A DNA stretch of 64,000 bases from Dictyoglomus sp. NZ13-RE01 (GCA_002878375.1 NIRF01000008.1:1-64000), one strand, 5' to 3'; positions 25,774 through 34,309 are shown, numbered from the stretch's first letter. Numbers and translations: made by a program. The notes: generated by a model not told the origin, from the sequence alone.

Positions 25774-26714
25774 TCAAAAAAATTATCATTTTATCTATAA
25801 TTTTGTCATTTACCCTTTCTGTCTCTACCTTTGATATTTTAAAAGATACACTGGAAAATGAAGGAAGAATTCCCTTCCAAGGCATAGAAGTAACCATGTT
25901 TTATAACGAGAAAAATTTTCCAGAAATCTTAGTCTCAAAGGTGATTTATGGAGGAAATTACAGATTTAGAAGGGAATACATTGCTCCTCCCTTTTTCTTA
26001 GGTAGAGTAACTATAGATGATGGTGTTAGAAAGTATGAATATGAGCCAATTTTAAATAGACTGAGAATTTCTCCTACAAACTTTATTACAGATCCCCAGG
26101 ATATAAAAAAAAGGATTGAGCTTATTAAGAAAAATTATAATACTATTGATTTAGGCTATGAGAATATGTTGGATAGAAAAACTATTATAGTATCATTAAT
26201 ATCAAAATATACCAATAAAAAGGCTTTACAGCTATGGATTGATATAGAGAAAAATTATATCCTAAGAAAAGATAAATATAATAGTGAAGGAAGACTTGTT
26301 TCAAGAACTTTCTATTCAGAAATAAAGTATGAAAACAATAGTTTGCCAGACCACTTATTTAAGCCAGATCCCACCTGGAAACCCCAGAAGGTGATAGATG
26401 AGTCAAACCTTAGGGAGATAGGATTGAAAGAGAGTGATTTTTCGCCAGAACTTCCTTTAGGTTACGTCTTAGATAAAGTCTACATTATTCTGAAGCGAGA
26501 TGATATTATATTTTACTCCCGATACACCGATGGACTTAATACTGTTTCTTTGTTTAAATCAAATGTCCCTATAGCAAAGGATAAAGATGTAAAAATTGAA
26601 GATTCTTTTCTGTGGAAGACAGTTTTTTGGCATGACCAAAGGTGGAGCTATGTTTTGATTGGAGATATTCCTTCTAATAAGTTGGAAGAGTTTCTAAAAA
26701 AAATATCTCCTTAA
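25770..26714 (+). CDS. RseB/MucB-like exported protein
   Basis: 314 residues: signal peptide (about 1-18), then a LolA/RseB-like beta domain (IPFQGIEVTMFYNE, VIYGGNYRFRREY, LQLWIDIEKNYILRKDKYN) and a smaller C-terminal domain from about 215 (LPLGYVLDKVYII, then a closing strand region). RseB/MucB bind the periplasmic part of the anti-sigma and protect it from proteolysis. The position directly after the anti-sigma gene supports this role. It converges on the DNA glycosylase gene with a 41-base overlap. Confidence 0.8.
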   Translation: MIKKIIILSIILSFTLSVSTFDILKDTLENEGRIPFQGIEVTMFYNEKNFPEILVSKVIYGGNYRFRREYIAPPFFLGRVTIDDGVRKYEYEPILNRLRISPTNFITDPQDIKKRIELIKKNYNTIDLGYENMLDRKTIIVSLISKYTNKKALQLWIDIEKNYILRKDKYNSEGRLVSRTFYSEIKYENNSLPDHLFKPDPTWKPQKVIDESNLREIGLKESDFSPELPLGYVLDKVYIILKRDDIIFYSRYTDGLNTVSLFKSNVPIAKDKDVKIEDSFLWKTVFWHDQRWSYVLIGDIPSNKLEEFLKKISP

Positions 26715-27327
26715 GAAAGCAATTTCCTTCACACTTTCTACAACGCTCCTTTGCATGTCTTACTAAAAGAGCATGATATTCATTGAATAATTGATAAATA
26801 GGGAATAAAGATTTTTGGAAAAGATTCTGCCATTCATCATAACTATCTACCTTAGGGGTTAAAGAGAGGCAGGTAAAAATATTTCTTGTATATTTATCAA
26901 TTACGAAGATGGGTCTATTGAAAGCATATAGGATAATGGAGTCCACTGTTTCTTTTCCTAATCCCTTTATCATAAGGAGTTTTTTCCTCAAATTTAAGGT
27001 GGACTCAAGATTCATCTTCTCCAATTTCCCTTCATAATTCTCAAATAGGAAATTGAGAAAATTTTTAATTCTTTCCGCTTTTATTTTATAAAAACCTGAG
27101 GATCTAATTAATGTTTCTAATTTATTTACATCAATTTTATAAAGTTCTTCAGGAGAAAGAATGTTTTCTTTTTTTAAATTATTTATGGCTTTTTCTACAT
27201 TATTCCAGTTGGTGTTTTGAGTAAGAATAGCACCTATTATTACCTCAAAGGGAGAGTCTGCAGGCCACCAATACTGAGGTCCATATTTATCAAATAATAC
27301 TTTAAAAATTTCCTCTATTTTGCTCAA
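26674..27327 (-). CDS. HhH-GPD DNA glycosylase, MagIII-like
   Basis: 217 residues of the endonuclease III superfamily: SPFEVIIGAILTQNTNW (about 25-41), helix-hairpin-helix MIKGLGKETVDSIILYAF (119-136) and the catalytic Asp144 in FVIDKYT. The lyase Lys of endonuclease III (GVGRKTA) is replaced by Glu126, as in MagIII-type 3-methyladenine glycosylases, so it should be a monofunctional base-removal enzyme without AP lyase activity. The C-terminus has C196, C199 and C203, an incomplete version of the four-Cys iron-sulphur loop. The ATG overlaps the purH stop by four bases. Confidence 0.8.
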   Translation of the reverse strand: MSKIEEIFKVLFDKYGPQYWWPADSPFEVIIGAILTQNTNWNNVEKAINNLKKENILSPEELYKIDVNKLETLIRSSGFYKIKAERIKNFLNFLFENYEGKLEKMNLESTLNLRKKLLMIKGLGKETVDSIILYAFNRPIFVIDKYTRNIFTCLSLTPKVDSYDEWQNLFQKSLFPIYQLFNEYHALLVRHAKERCRKCEGNCFLKEIFFLETLPTY

Positions 27328-28820
27328 TGTCTGAAATGTCTTTGAGGTATCATTACTAGTATAATACCTAACTCTTCTGCCTTTTGAATTACCTCAGGAT
27401 CCCTGATAGAGCCTGCAGGTTGAATTATTGCTTTTATTCCATATTTACCTGCAAGCTCAATGGAGTCTGGAAAGGGGAAAAAGGCATCAGATGCAAGGTA
27501 GGCGGATTTTGCTTTTTCCCCTGCTTGTTCTAATGCGATTTTAACAGCATTTACTCTATTCATTTGTCCTGCCCCTATTCCTATGGTTTGCTTATTCTTA
27601 CTAACCACAATAGCATTTGATTTAGTATGTTTTACTACTTTGAGGGCAAATAAAAGTTCTTCCAAATCCTTTTCGTCAGGCTTGTGAGAGGTTTTTACTT
27701 CATACTCAGTAAATAGAATATCATTGTAGTCCTGAACTAAAAAGCCATAGGTCAAGCTTCTTATTTCCCAAGGATTTTTATTACTGTCCTCATTACTTAT
27801 CAGCAGTCTCAAATTTTTCTTTTTATTTAATATATTTAGAGCTTTCTCGGTATAGCCCTTTGCAATTATTACTTCAAAGAAATGTTTACTCATTTCATTA
27901 GCACAATCCTCATCTACAATAAAGTTACATGCGATTATTCCACCATAGGCTGAAACAGGATCTCCATCAAAAGCCTTGAGAAATGCTTCCTTTCCATTTT
28001 CTCCTTCTGCAACTCCGCAAGGGTTATTATGTTTTATTATAGCGCATGCAGTATTGGAAAATTCCAATATTAAACGCCAAGCGGAGTCTATATCTAATAG
28101 GTTATTGTATGAAAGCTCTTTTCCATGGATTTTTGTCCAGGGTAATTTTTGGTGTGGCAATAGATAATATACAGCTTTTTGTTGTGGATTTTCTCCATAT
28201 CTTAGATCCATTTCTTTCTTCAAAACTATCTCCATATTATCACTAAATTGGTTACTTAAGTATTTAGTTATGGCTTGATCATAATAGCTTGTATAAGAGA
28301 AGGCTTTGATTGCTAATTTCTTTCTAAATTCAATATCTACAGAATTTTCTTTTATTCTTTTGATTACCTCCTCATAATCTAAAGGATCACAAACCACTAA
28401 AACATGAGGAAAGTTTTTTGCACCTGCTCGAAGGAGAGAAACTCCACCAATATCAATATTTTCTAATGCTATTTCCAAGGTTGTATCTTCCTTTTTTATT
28501 ACATCAGAAAAAGGATAGAGATTGCATACTACAATATCAATTAAGGGTATGTTATTTTTTTTAAGCTCTTCTAAGTCTTCTTTTTTATCTCTTCTTGCCA
28601 GGATTCCTGCAAAAATTTTGGGATGTAATGTTTTTACTCTTCCTCCGATTAATTCTGAGAAACCTGTAAATTCAGAAACCTCTTGAATGGGTATATTTTC
28701 TTTTCTAATTTCTTTTGCTGTTGATGAGGTCCCTATTAAATTATATCCTAAAGAATGTAGTTCCTTGGCAAAATTTGTAATTCCTTCCTTATTATATACA
28801 CTGAGTAGTGCAAAAGGCAT
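27324..28820 (-). CDS. purH: Bifunctional AICAR transformylase / IMP cyclohydrolase
   Basis: Catalyses the last two steps of de novo IMP synthesis: formylation of AICAR and ring closure. 498 residues, near the family norm of 500-525. The N-terminal cyclohydrolase (MGS-like) domain has LLSVYNKEGI and GGRVKTLHPKIFAGIL. The C-terminal transformylase has RYGENPQQKAVYY, AIIKHNNPCGVA and SDAFFPFPDSIE, plus the end motif VMIPQRHFRH. No other pur genes are adjacent. It lies 11 bp downstream of a bifunctional-nuclease gene. Confidence 0.96.
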   Translation of the reverse strand: MPFALLSVYNKEGITNFAKELHSLGYNLIGTSSTAKEIRKENIPIQEVSEFTGFSELIGGRVKTLHPKIFAGILARRDKKEDLEELKKNNIPLIDIVVCNLYPFSDVIKKEDTTLEIALENIDIGGVSLLRAGAKNFPHVLVVCDPLDYEEVIKRIKENSVDIEFRKKLAIKAFSYTSYYDQAITKYLSNQFSDNMEIVLKKEMDLRYGENPQQKAVYYLLPHQKLPWTKIHGKELSYNNLLDIDSAWRLILEFSNTACAIIKHNNPCGVAEGENGKEAFLKAFDGDPVSAYGGIIACNFIVDEDCANEMSKHFFEVIIAKGYTEKALNILNKKKNLRLLISNEDSNKNPWEIRSLTYGFLVQDYNDILFTEYEVKTSHKPDEKDLEELLFALKVVKHTKSNAIVVSKNKQTIGIGAGQMNRVNAVKIALEQAGEKAKSAYLASDAFFPFPDSIELAGKYGIKAIIQPAGSIRDPEVIQKAEELGIILVMIPQRHFRH

Positions 28821-28831
28821 ACTCCACCTCT

Positions 28832-29305
28832 CTACTGTTTTTTAAATTCATCAGGATTAATATCTTCTAAGAATTTTTCCAACTCTTCATCACTTGAGTA
28901 TTCCTCTATTATACCAGCCTCATCAAAAACTTTGGATTCCACGTAAATTGGAGACTTTGTTCTTAATGCAATGGCCATAGCATCGCTTGGTCTTGAATCA
29001 ATCTCTATTACTTTATCTCCATTTTCTAAAAAAATTGTGGCATAAAATGTTCCCTCAATCAAGCTATGGATGACTATCTTTTGCACTTTAATATTTAGAT
29101 TATCTAATATGTTTTTTATTAGATCATGGGTTAGAGGACGTGGTGTTACTACACTTTCTAATGCAAGGGCTATAGAGTTTGCTTCAAAAGGTCCAATCCA
29201 TATAGGAAGAAGTTTTTTTCCTTCTTTCTTTTCTTTTAAAATTACTACGAATTGATTAGTTTGGGGATCTAAATTTAATCCTGATATATAAGCCTCAAGC
29301 ATCAT
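28832..29305 (-). CDS. Bifunctional nuclease (BFN/DUF151) domain protein
   Basis: 157 residues from the ATG at 29305, which has GAGGGTGA upstream. A GTG three codons earlier would overlap that site. Family hallmarks are LPIWIGPFEANSIAL (about 31-45), VVTPRPLTHDLI and the acidic core IEIDSRPSDAMAIALRTKSPIYV. The domain occurs in proteins described with both RNase and DNase activity. A short acidic C-terminal tail follows (EEYSSDEELEKFL). Co-directional with purH. Confidence 0.85.
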   Translation of the reverse strand: MMLEAYISGLNLDPQTNQFVVILKEKKEGKKLLPIWIGPFEANSIALALESVVTPRPLTHDLIKNILDNLNIKVQKIVIHSLIEGTFYATIFLENGDKVIEIDSRPSDAMAIALRTKSPIYVESKVFDEAGIIEEYSSDEELEKFLEDINPDEFKKQ

Positions 29306-29367
29306 GAAAATCACCCTCTTTTGTTTTTTAATTTAATCTTACCCCAAATTTTTAGGTTTGTAAATTG

Positions 29368-29376
29368 TGTTATAAT
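29368..29376 (+). promoter_or_regulatory. Extended -10 of a leaderless promoter
   Basis: TGT followed by TATAAT (29371-29376). The ATG of the transporter gene at 29384 starts seven bases after the -10, where transcription should begin, and no ribosome site is present. Confidence 0.55.
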
Positions 29377-29383
29377 AAAGCCT

Positions 29384-30268
29384 ATGCATAAAAATGAGTT
29401 AAAAGGAACTTTAGTTCTCATATTAGTAACCCTTATATGGGGTACTACTTTTTCTATGTCTAAAATTTCTCTTAAGTATCTTTCTCCTTTCTCTCTCCTT
29501 TTTCTAAGATTTACTCTTAGTACAATTTCTCTTTTTCTGTATCTTCTTATAACCTCAAGAAATTCTATAAAAATAAATCTTCCAAGCCTTATTTTAGGGA
29601 TTATTAATTTTCTTGCTATAGCCTTTCAAACTTTTGGTCTTAGATATACATCTGCTACAAAGACCGCATTTATAACAGGAATTTCTGTTTTGCTTGTCCC
29701 CTTTGGAGAATTCTTTCTGCTAAAAAATAAGATACAAAAAAATATTTTGGTTGCAGTAGTTTTAGCTTTTCTTGGTCTTATTTTTCTAACTGTTGATATT
29801 AGAGAATTAAAGGGAATAAATATTGGTGATTTTTTGGTTTTTTTATGTGCAATCTTTTATGCACTGCAAATTATATTAATTTCCTATTTTGTTCATAAAG
29901 GGGATATTGGAAATCTGGCTTTTGGTCAAATTTTTATAACCGCTCTTTTTGCATTCTTTTTTTCTATTCCAGATTTAATTCACCTTTCTATTACAAATAT
30001 TTCAAAGATTATTTTGCCAGTATCATATTTAGGGATTGTAGCTACAACTCTTACCATAACTTTGCAATTTGTTGGTCAAAAGTTTTTATCTCCTACCCGA
30101 TCTGCAATCATTTATAACTTAGAGCCTGTTTTTGCCTATATGTTTGCCAACATATTTTTAGGAGAAACATTAAGTTTATGGCAGGGAGTAGGAGCAATTT
30201 TAATTGTTATTGCCCTTTTTATCTCCCTGCCAGACTTTCCTATCCTAAATAGGAAGAGAAAGGTATAA
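29384..30268 (+). CDS. EamA/DMT-family membrane transporter
   Basis: 294 residues from the ATG at 29384. The frame is open 63 bases further upstream, but that part would span the promoter. Ten hydrophobic helices form two EamA repeats; the first begins GTLVLILVTLIWGTTFSMSK and the second GDFLVFLCAIFYALQIILIS, ending with the family motif YLEPVFA-like YNLEPVFAYMFANIFLGE. These proteins export or import small metabolites such as amino acids. Substrate unknown. It converges on the RibU gene with a 29-base overlap. Confidence 0.88.
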   Translation: MHKNELKGTLVLILVTLIWGTTFSMSKISLKYLSPFSLLFLRFTLSTISLFLYLLITSRNSIKINLPSLILGIINFLAIAFQTFGLRYTSATKTAFITGISVLLVPFGEFFLLKNKIQKNILVAVVLAFLGLIFLTVDIRELKGINIGDFLVFLCAIFYALQIILISYFVHKGDIGNLAFGQIFITALFAFFFSIPDLIHLSITNISKIILPVSYLGIVATTLTITLQFVGQKFLSPTRSAIIYNLEPVFAYMFANIFLGETLSLWQGVGAILIVIALFISLPDFPILNRKRKV

Positions 30269-30761
30269 CCTTGGCTAATAAGTAAGTTATTAAGGAATTA
30301 ATTCCTGCCTTTATTAAATTAAAAGGAATTATAACAGGAATAATTAGGGCTAAAACATCTTTAACGGGAACTCCCAGATATATAGGTGTAAATATTATAT
30401 TTGCAATGGACATGACAATAGCCATAAATATGGTACCTAAGATTAATGGAATTTCTAACCTTTTTACCTTTTCAAAGGTAACTCCTGCTACACTTATGAG
30501 GGTTCCAGAGGCAAGAAAATGCATTAGAGCGCCTATAGGTCCTCCCTGTCCTGTAATAAAAGCCATGAGAATTGCTACAATTAATGTTGCTAACAATCCG
30601 AAAGGAGTTCCTATATATAGAGCAATAATTAGTAATGGAATATCTCCTGGATCATATAAAAGATATGGGGCTTGAGGAATGATGGGAAAATATATTGATA
30701 AAGATAGAATTAGGGATATTGCAGTTAATACACCTGCTGTTACCAACTTTTTGGTACCCAT
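30240..30761 (-). CDS. ribU: ECF transporter S component, riboflavin (RibU-type)
   Basis: 173 residues with five to six hydrophobic segments and the S-component start TKKLVTAGVLTAISLILSLSIYFPIIPQAPYLLYDPGDIP. The YDPGDIP segment is shared with RibU-type riboflavin binders. Assignment is strongly supported by the FMN riboswitch and intrinsic terminator in its leader. The ECF energising module (EcfA, EcfA', EcfT) is not in the window. A GGGAGGT site precedes the ATG. Confidence 0.88.
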   Translation of the reverse strand: MGTKKLVTAGVLTAISLILSLSIYFPIIPQAPYLLYDPGDIPLLIIALYIGTPFGLLATLIVAILMAFITGQGGPIGALMHFLASGTLISVAGVTFEKVKRLEIPLILGTIFMAIVMSIANIIFTPIYLGVPVKDVLALIIPVIIPFNLIKAGINSLITYLLAKVIPFSSYLG

Positions 30762-30794
30762 TTATATTACCTCCCTTTTTATAATTTTTTATAC

Positions 30795-30826
30795 AAAATA
30801 AAAAGCCCCAAGTTTTACCTTGGGGC
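30795..30826 (-). terminator. Riboswitch-controlled intrinsic terminator
   Basis: On the minus strand GCCCCAAG pairs with CTTGGGGC (30826-30819 with 30812-30805, six-base loop), followed by TTTTATTTTG. It lies between the FMN riboswitch and ribU, as expected for transcriptional control. Confidence 0.85.
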
Positions 30827-30847
30827 AGTTTTTGACAAAAAAATAAC

Positions 30848-31002
30848 ATACCTTCTCCCATCCGGACTATACCGTCGGCTCTGGAATCTCACCAGATCTG
30901 CAAGGCTAAAGCCTTGCTCGCAGGCTTAGGTGCTAATATATTAGCACCATCACTGCCGGTCGGGAATTGAGGATTTCTCCTCTCACCCTGCCCCGAAGGT
31001 AT
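30848..31002 (-). ncRNA. FMN riboswitch (RFN element)
   Basis: Minus-strand leader of ribU with the closing stem ATACCTTC/GAAGGTAT (31002-30995 and 30855-30848). It also has the conserved RFN blocks GGGGCAGGGTGA, the GACCGGCAGTGATGG segment, a variable GCTAATATATTAGC hairpin, AAGCCTGCGAGC, and GATTCCAGAGCCGACGG followed by AGTCCGGATGGGAGAAGG. FMN binding should favour the downstream terminator and shut off riboflavin uptake. The element begins only 16 bases after the degV stop. Confidence 0.95.
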
Positions 31003-31018
31003 CTTTGTTTTTACTTAT

Positions 31019-31909
31019 TTACTTGTCTAAGGAAAGCTCTGAGGGGTAAGCTAATACCCCAATAGTGCCAGGTCCGCTATGTACACTAAGGGCTGCACCT
31101 AATTTTGAAATTATAACATCTTTTACTGTAAAATGTTTTAGAATTTCATTCTTTAAATTTTCAAGCTCATCAAGGGCGTTTGCATATACTAAAGCAATAT
31201 TTAACGAATTTTTCTCTTTAAAAAAGTTTTGCATATGCTCTACAATCTTTTGGTAAGCTTTTAATCTTCCCATAGCCTTATCTAAGGCATAGAGTACTCC
31301 ATCTTCGTCAATAGAAATGATGGGATTGATCTTTAAAGCTTCAGCTAAAAGAAGTTTTGCCTTTCCTATTCTTCCGCCAGCTGCTAAATACTTTAAAGTA
31401 TCGTTAGTAAAAGAGTGGAAAAAACTCTTCCTTATTTCTTTTAAATGCTCAATGGTTTCAGATAGGTTCCATCCTTTTAGAGAGGCTTTTGCCGCTTCTA
31501 ATGCCAAGAGACCTGTTCCTAAGGATACACTCTTTGAGTCAAAAACTTCAATTTTTGCCTCAGGATATTCACTGGCTAATATGTTTTTGGCAGTTGTTGC
31601 AGATTGGTAAGCACCACTTCCCCAAGAAGTAATGTGAATACTAAGAATGTTTTTCCCTTTTTCAATTATTTTTTTAAATGCCTCATAATATTCTCCAACC
31701 CCTGGACATGCAGTCTTAGGAAGGTGGTTAAGATTATTTTTTAAATAATCCCAGATACTTTCAGGCTCTATATCAATTCCTTCTTTATATTCCTTATCAT
31801 TCATATGTATGTAGTAGGGTATTACATTTACTTCATATTCTTTTGCCAAATCCTCTGGTATATCTGATGTGGTATCAGTAACCACCTCAAAACCTTTCTC
31901 CTTACTCAT
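31019..31909 (-). CDS. DegV-family fatty-acid-binding protein
   Basis: 296 residues from the ATG at 31909, which has GGAGGATT just upstream. The frame extends further but without a ribosome site. Family features: VVTDTTSDIPEDLAKEY at the start, SITSWGSG-like HITSWGSGAYQSA, FDSKSVSLGTGLLA, TLKYLAAGGRIGKAK and the C-terminal HSGPGTIGVL. DegV/FakB proteins bind a fatty acid and present it to a fatty acid kinase. No kinase gene is adjacent. A good promoter precedes it. Confidence 0.9.
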   Translation of the reverse strand: MSKEKGFEVVTDTTSDIPEDLAKEYEVNVIPYYIHMNDKEYKEGIDIEPESIWDYLKNNLNHLPKTACPGVGEYYEAFKKIIEKGKNILSIHITSWGSGAYQSATTAKNILASEYPEAKIEVFDSKSVSLGTGLLALEAAKASLKGWNLSETIEHLKEIRKSFFHSFTNDTLKYLAAGGRIGKAKLLLAEALKINPIISIDEDGVLYALDKAMGRLKAYQKIVEHMQNFFKEKNSLNIALVYANALDELENLKNEILKHFTVKDVIISKLGAALSVHSGPGTIGVLAYPSELSLDK

Positions 31910-31934
31910 TTGAATCCTCCAAAACAATTTTCTA

Positions 31935-31963
31935 ATTATACTATTTTGGTGGAGACAAGTCAA
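31935..31963 (-). promoter_or_regulatory. Promoter for degV-family gene
   Basis: Minus-strand TTGACT (31963-31958), 17-base spacer and TATAAT (31940-31935). The leader would be about 20 bases with a GGAGG site. Because no terminator separates degV from the FMN riboswitch, readthrough may also feed ribU. Confidence 0.7.
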
Positions 31964-31978
31964 AATTATAAGCCTAAA

Positions 31979-32281
31979 TTAAAATTTTTCTATTGTATTT
32001 GCAATATTTTCTATGAGATCTTTTACTTCAGGATGGCTTAATTGGTAGTAAACTGATCTTCCCTTTCTTTTAGTCTTTAATATCCTGAGCCTCTTTAATA
32101 GAGAAAGATGCTGTGATAAGTTAGGCTGTCTTACTTCTAATGCTTTCATAAGCTCAGTAACCGAAAGGGGATTTTCTGAAAGTTGCAGAATAATCTTCAA
32201 GCGAAGGGGGTGGGCTAACGTATTTAGAAAGTCTGTTATATTTTGTAATTGTTCTTCTGTAAACTCAATTTTTTTATCCAT
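31979..32281 (-). CDS. ArsR-family winged-helix repressor
   Basis: 100 residues with a single winged helix: HPLRLKIILQLSENPLSVTELMKAL (about 25-49), recognition helix RQPNLSQHLSLLKR and wing ILKTKRKGRSVYYQL. The usual metal-binding ELCVCDL Cys motif is replaced by VTELMKALE with no Cys, so it is probably not a thiol-metal sensor of the ArsR/SmtB alpha-3 type. Strong AAAGGAGGGAGGG site upstream. It is a single gene divergent from ffh. Target unknown. Confidence 0.88.
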   Translation of the reverse strand: MDKKIEFTEEQLQNITDFLNTLAHPLRLKIILQLSENPLSVTELMKALEVRQPNLSQHLSLLKRLRILKTKRKGRSVYYQLSHPEVKDLIENIANTIEKF

Positions 32282-32378
32282 CGATCCCTCCCTCCTTTCT
32301 TTAAAGTTTTTATATATTTTAACATAAAAAATAAAGCTTGTTATAATAAAAATAAAATATAATAATAGGTAAAATAGA

Positions 32379-32407
32379 TTGACAATAAGTTTAATATTTT
32401 CTATAGT
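32379..32407 (+). promoter_or_regulatory. Promoter of the ffh operon
   Basis: Perfect TTGACA (32379-32384), 17-base spacer and TATAGT (32402-32407). It is the strongest consensus promoter in the window and fits a translation-apparatus operon. The leader is about 27 bases. Confidence 0.8.
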
Positions 32408-32440
32408 ATGCTAAGGTAAAAAAAGATAAAGAGGGAAAAT

Positions 32441-33748
32441 ATGTTTGAGAATTTATCGGAGCGTCTCCAAAATATATTTAATAGATTAAGAGGGAAGGGC
32501 TTGCTCTCTGAAAAGGATGTAGAAGAAGCCCTAAGAGAGATCCGTCAAGCTCTTCTCGAGGCGGATGTTCATTATAAAGTTGTTAAAGACTTGCTAAATA
32601 AGGTAAAGGAAAAGGCTTTAAAGGAAGAAGTCCTAAAGAGTGTTACACCTTTCCAACAAATTCTCAAAATCTTATATTATGAATTGACAGAATTATTAGG
32701 TAGAGAAAGGATTGGACTTCAATTTGGAAACGAAAAGCCATCTCTCATATTTCTTGTAGGATTGCAAGGTGCTGGAAAGACTACAACCTGTGCAAAGCTG
32801 GCTTATAAGCTTAGCCAGGAACAGAAAAAGGTTATGCTTGTAGCAGGAGATACCTTTAGACCTGCAGCAGCAAAACAGTTGGAGATTTTAGGGGAGAAAA
32901 TAAAGGTTCCTGTATTCAAAGAGGGAAAAACTCCAGAAGAGATAATAAGGAATGCAATACTTTCTGGAAAAGAAAGATTGATGGATGTTTTAATTGTGGA
33001 CACTACAGGAAGACTCCATGTTGATGAGGAAATGATGCAGGAACTTGAAGATTTAGTTAATAAATTCAAGCCATCAGAGGTTCTTTTGGTTCTTGATGGT
33101 ATGACAGGACAAGACGCAGTAAATGTGGCAGAAAAGTTTAAAGAAAGAATTCCAATAACAGGAATTATTCTTACAAAGCTCGATGGAGATGCAAGAGGTG
33201 GCGCTGCTTTGTCTGTTAGAGCTGTTACAGGAAAACCTATAAAGTTTATAGGAGTAGGAGAGAAGATTGAAAATTTAGAATACTTTTATCCAGAAAGACT
33301 CGCTGGAAGAATTCTTGGAATGGGTGATATAGCCACATTAGTAGAGAAGATTGAAACAAGTATTAATTTAGAAAAGCAGGCTAAATTAGAGGAGAAAATA
33401 AAAAAGGCAAAATTTGATTTGGAAGATTTCTATGAACAGCTTAAAGAAATTAGAAAAGTAGGTACTTTAGAACAAATATTGGACATGCTTCCAGGATTTC
33501 CAAAAAAGGATATAAGACCAGACTTGGATGAAAAAGAAATAAAAAGATTCTTAGCTATTATTGAATCAATGACTCCTGAGGAGAGGAGAAATCCCTCTAT
33601 AATTAATGGAAGTAGAAAATTAAGGATAGCAAAAGGTAGTGGTACTAAGGTGCAGGACGTAAATAGATTATTAAAGCAGTATTTTCAGACATTGGAACTT
33701 ATTAAACAGTTTTCTAAGGGAAGAAGAAACATCTTCCCATTTATGTAG
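32441..33748 (+). CDS. ffh: Signal recognition particle protein Ffh
   Basis: 435 residues. N domain, then the GTPase with G1 GLQGAGKTTTCAKLA (about 107-121), DTFRPAAAKQL, DTTGRLHVDEE and TKLDGDARGGAALS. The C-terminal M domain (about 325-435) binds 4.5S RNA; its RLLKQY motif is visible. Ffh delivers ribosomes translating membrane or exported proteins to FtsY. It is the first gene of a ten-gene translation/secretion operon. rpsP follows 28 bp later. Confidence 0.97.
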   Translation: MFENLSERLQNIFNRLRGKGLLSEKDVEEALREIRQALLEADVHYKVVKDLLNKVKEKALKEEVLKSVTPFQQILKILYYELTELLGRERIGLQFGNEKPSLIFLVGLQGAGKTTTCAKLAYKLSQEQKKVMLVAGDTFRPAAAKQLEILGEKIKVPVFKEGKTPEEIIRNAILSGKERLMDVLIVDTTGRLHVDEEMMQELEDLVNKFKPSEVLLVLDGMTGQDAVNVAEKFKERIPITGIILTKLDGDARGGAALSVRAVTGKPIKFIGVGEKIENLEYFYPERLAGRILGMGDIATLVEKIETSINLEKQAKLEEKIKKAKFDLEDFYEQLKEIRKVGTLEQILDMLPGFPKKDIRPDLDEKEIKRFLAIIESMTPEERRNPSIINGSRKLRIAKGSGTKVQDVNRLLKQYFQTLELIKQFSKGRRNIFPFM

Positions 33749-33776
33749 AAAAATTAGAAAGGAGGTGAAATAAAGA

Positions 33777-34019
33777 ATGGTAAAAATACGTCTTACAAGA
33801 GTTGGTGCAAAAAATAAGCCAGCATATAGAATAATAGCTATCGATAGCAAAAAGCCAAGAGATGGAAAACATTTAGAAATTTTGGGATTTTATGATCCTA
33901 AGACACAGCCTGAAACTATAAAAGTAAAAGAAGAAAGAATTAAGTATTGGTTAAGTGTTGGCGCTCAGCCATCAGAGTCTGTAGAGAAAATATTAAGAAA
34001 AGTTGGTGTCCTTAATTAG
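33777..34019 (+). CDS. rpsP: 30S ribosomal protein S16
   Basis: 80 residues, typical for bS16: VKIRLTRVGAKNKPAYRIIAIDSKKPRDGKHLEILGFYDP at the N-terminus and the WLSVGAQPSESV motif near 58-69. A strong AAAGGAGGTGA site precedes the ATG. Gene order ffh-rpsP-khpA-rimM-trmD-rplS is the classical ribosomal/trmD cluster. Confidence 0.97.
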   Translation: MVKIRLTRVGAKNKPAYRIIAIDSKKPRDGKHLEILGFYDPKTQPETIKVKEERIKYWLSVGAQPSESVEKILRKVGVLN

Positions 34020-34077
34020 TTTTTTGGGCAATTTGTGAATTTTTGCTTAAAGAATTTTAAAGGGGGATTTGGTTTTA

Positions 34078-34308
34078 ATGAAAGAGCTTTTGGAATACAT
34101 TATTAAGGCGATAGTTCAGCATCCTGAGGAGGTTGAGGTAAGAGAGGTAGAAGGGACAAAATCTGTTATTTTAGAAGTAAAAGTGGCGCCAGAAGATAGA
34201 GGGAGAGTTATTGGAAAACAAGGACAAACGGTAAAAGCTCTTCAGACTATTGTAAGAGTTGCAGGGTTAAAGAAAGGTAAAAAGGTGGTTATTGAAGTAT
34301 TACAATAA
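34078..34308 (+). CDS. khpA: KH-domain RNA-binding protein KhpA
   Basis: 76 residues from the ATG at 34078, preceded by AAAGGGGGA. The frame is open three codons further to a TTG. A single KH domain with the GxxG loop VIGKQGQTVKALQTIV (about 45-60). KhpA proteins pair with KhpB in RNA-level control of envelope growth in other bacteria. It sits in the usual place between rpsP and rimM. Confidence 0.93.
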   Translation: MKELLEYIIKAIVQHPEEVEVREVEGTKSVILEVKVAPEDRGRVIGKQGQTVKALQTIVRVAGLKKGKKVVIEVLQ

Positions 34309-34309
34309 G

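Noticed and set aside
30652-30861. Small minus-strand reading frame covering the FMN riboswitch terminator
   Set aside because: It overlaps the conserved RNA element and the start of ribU, has no ribosome site, and resembles no protein.
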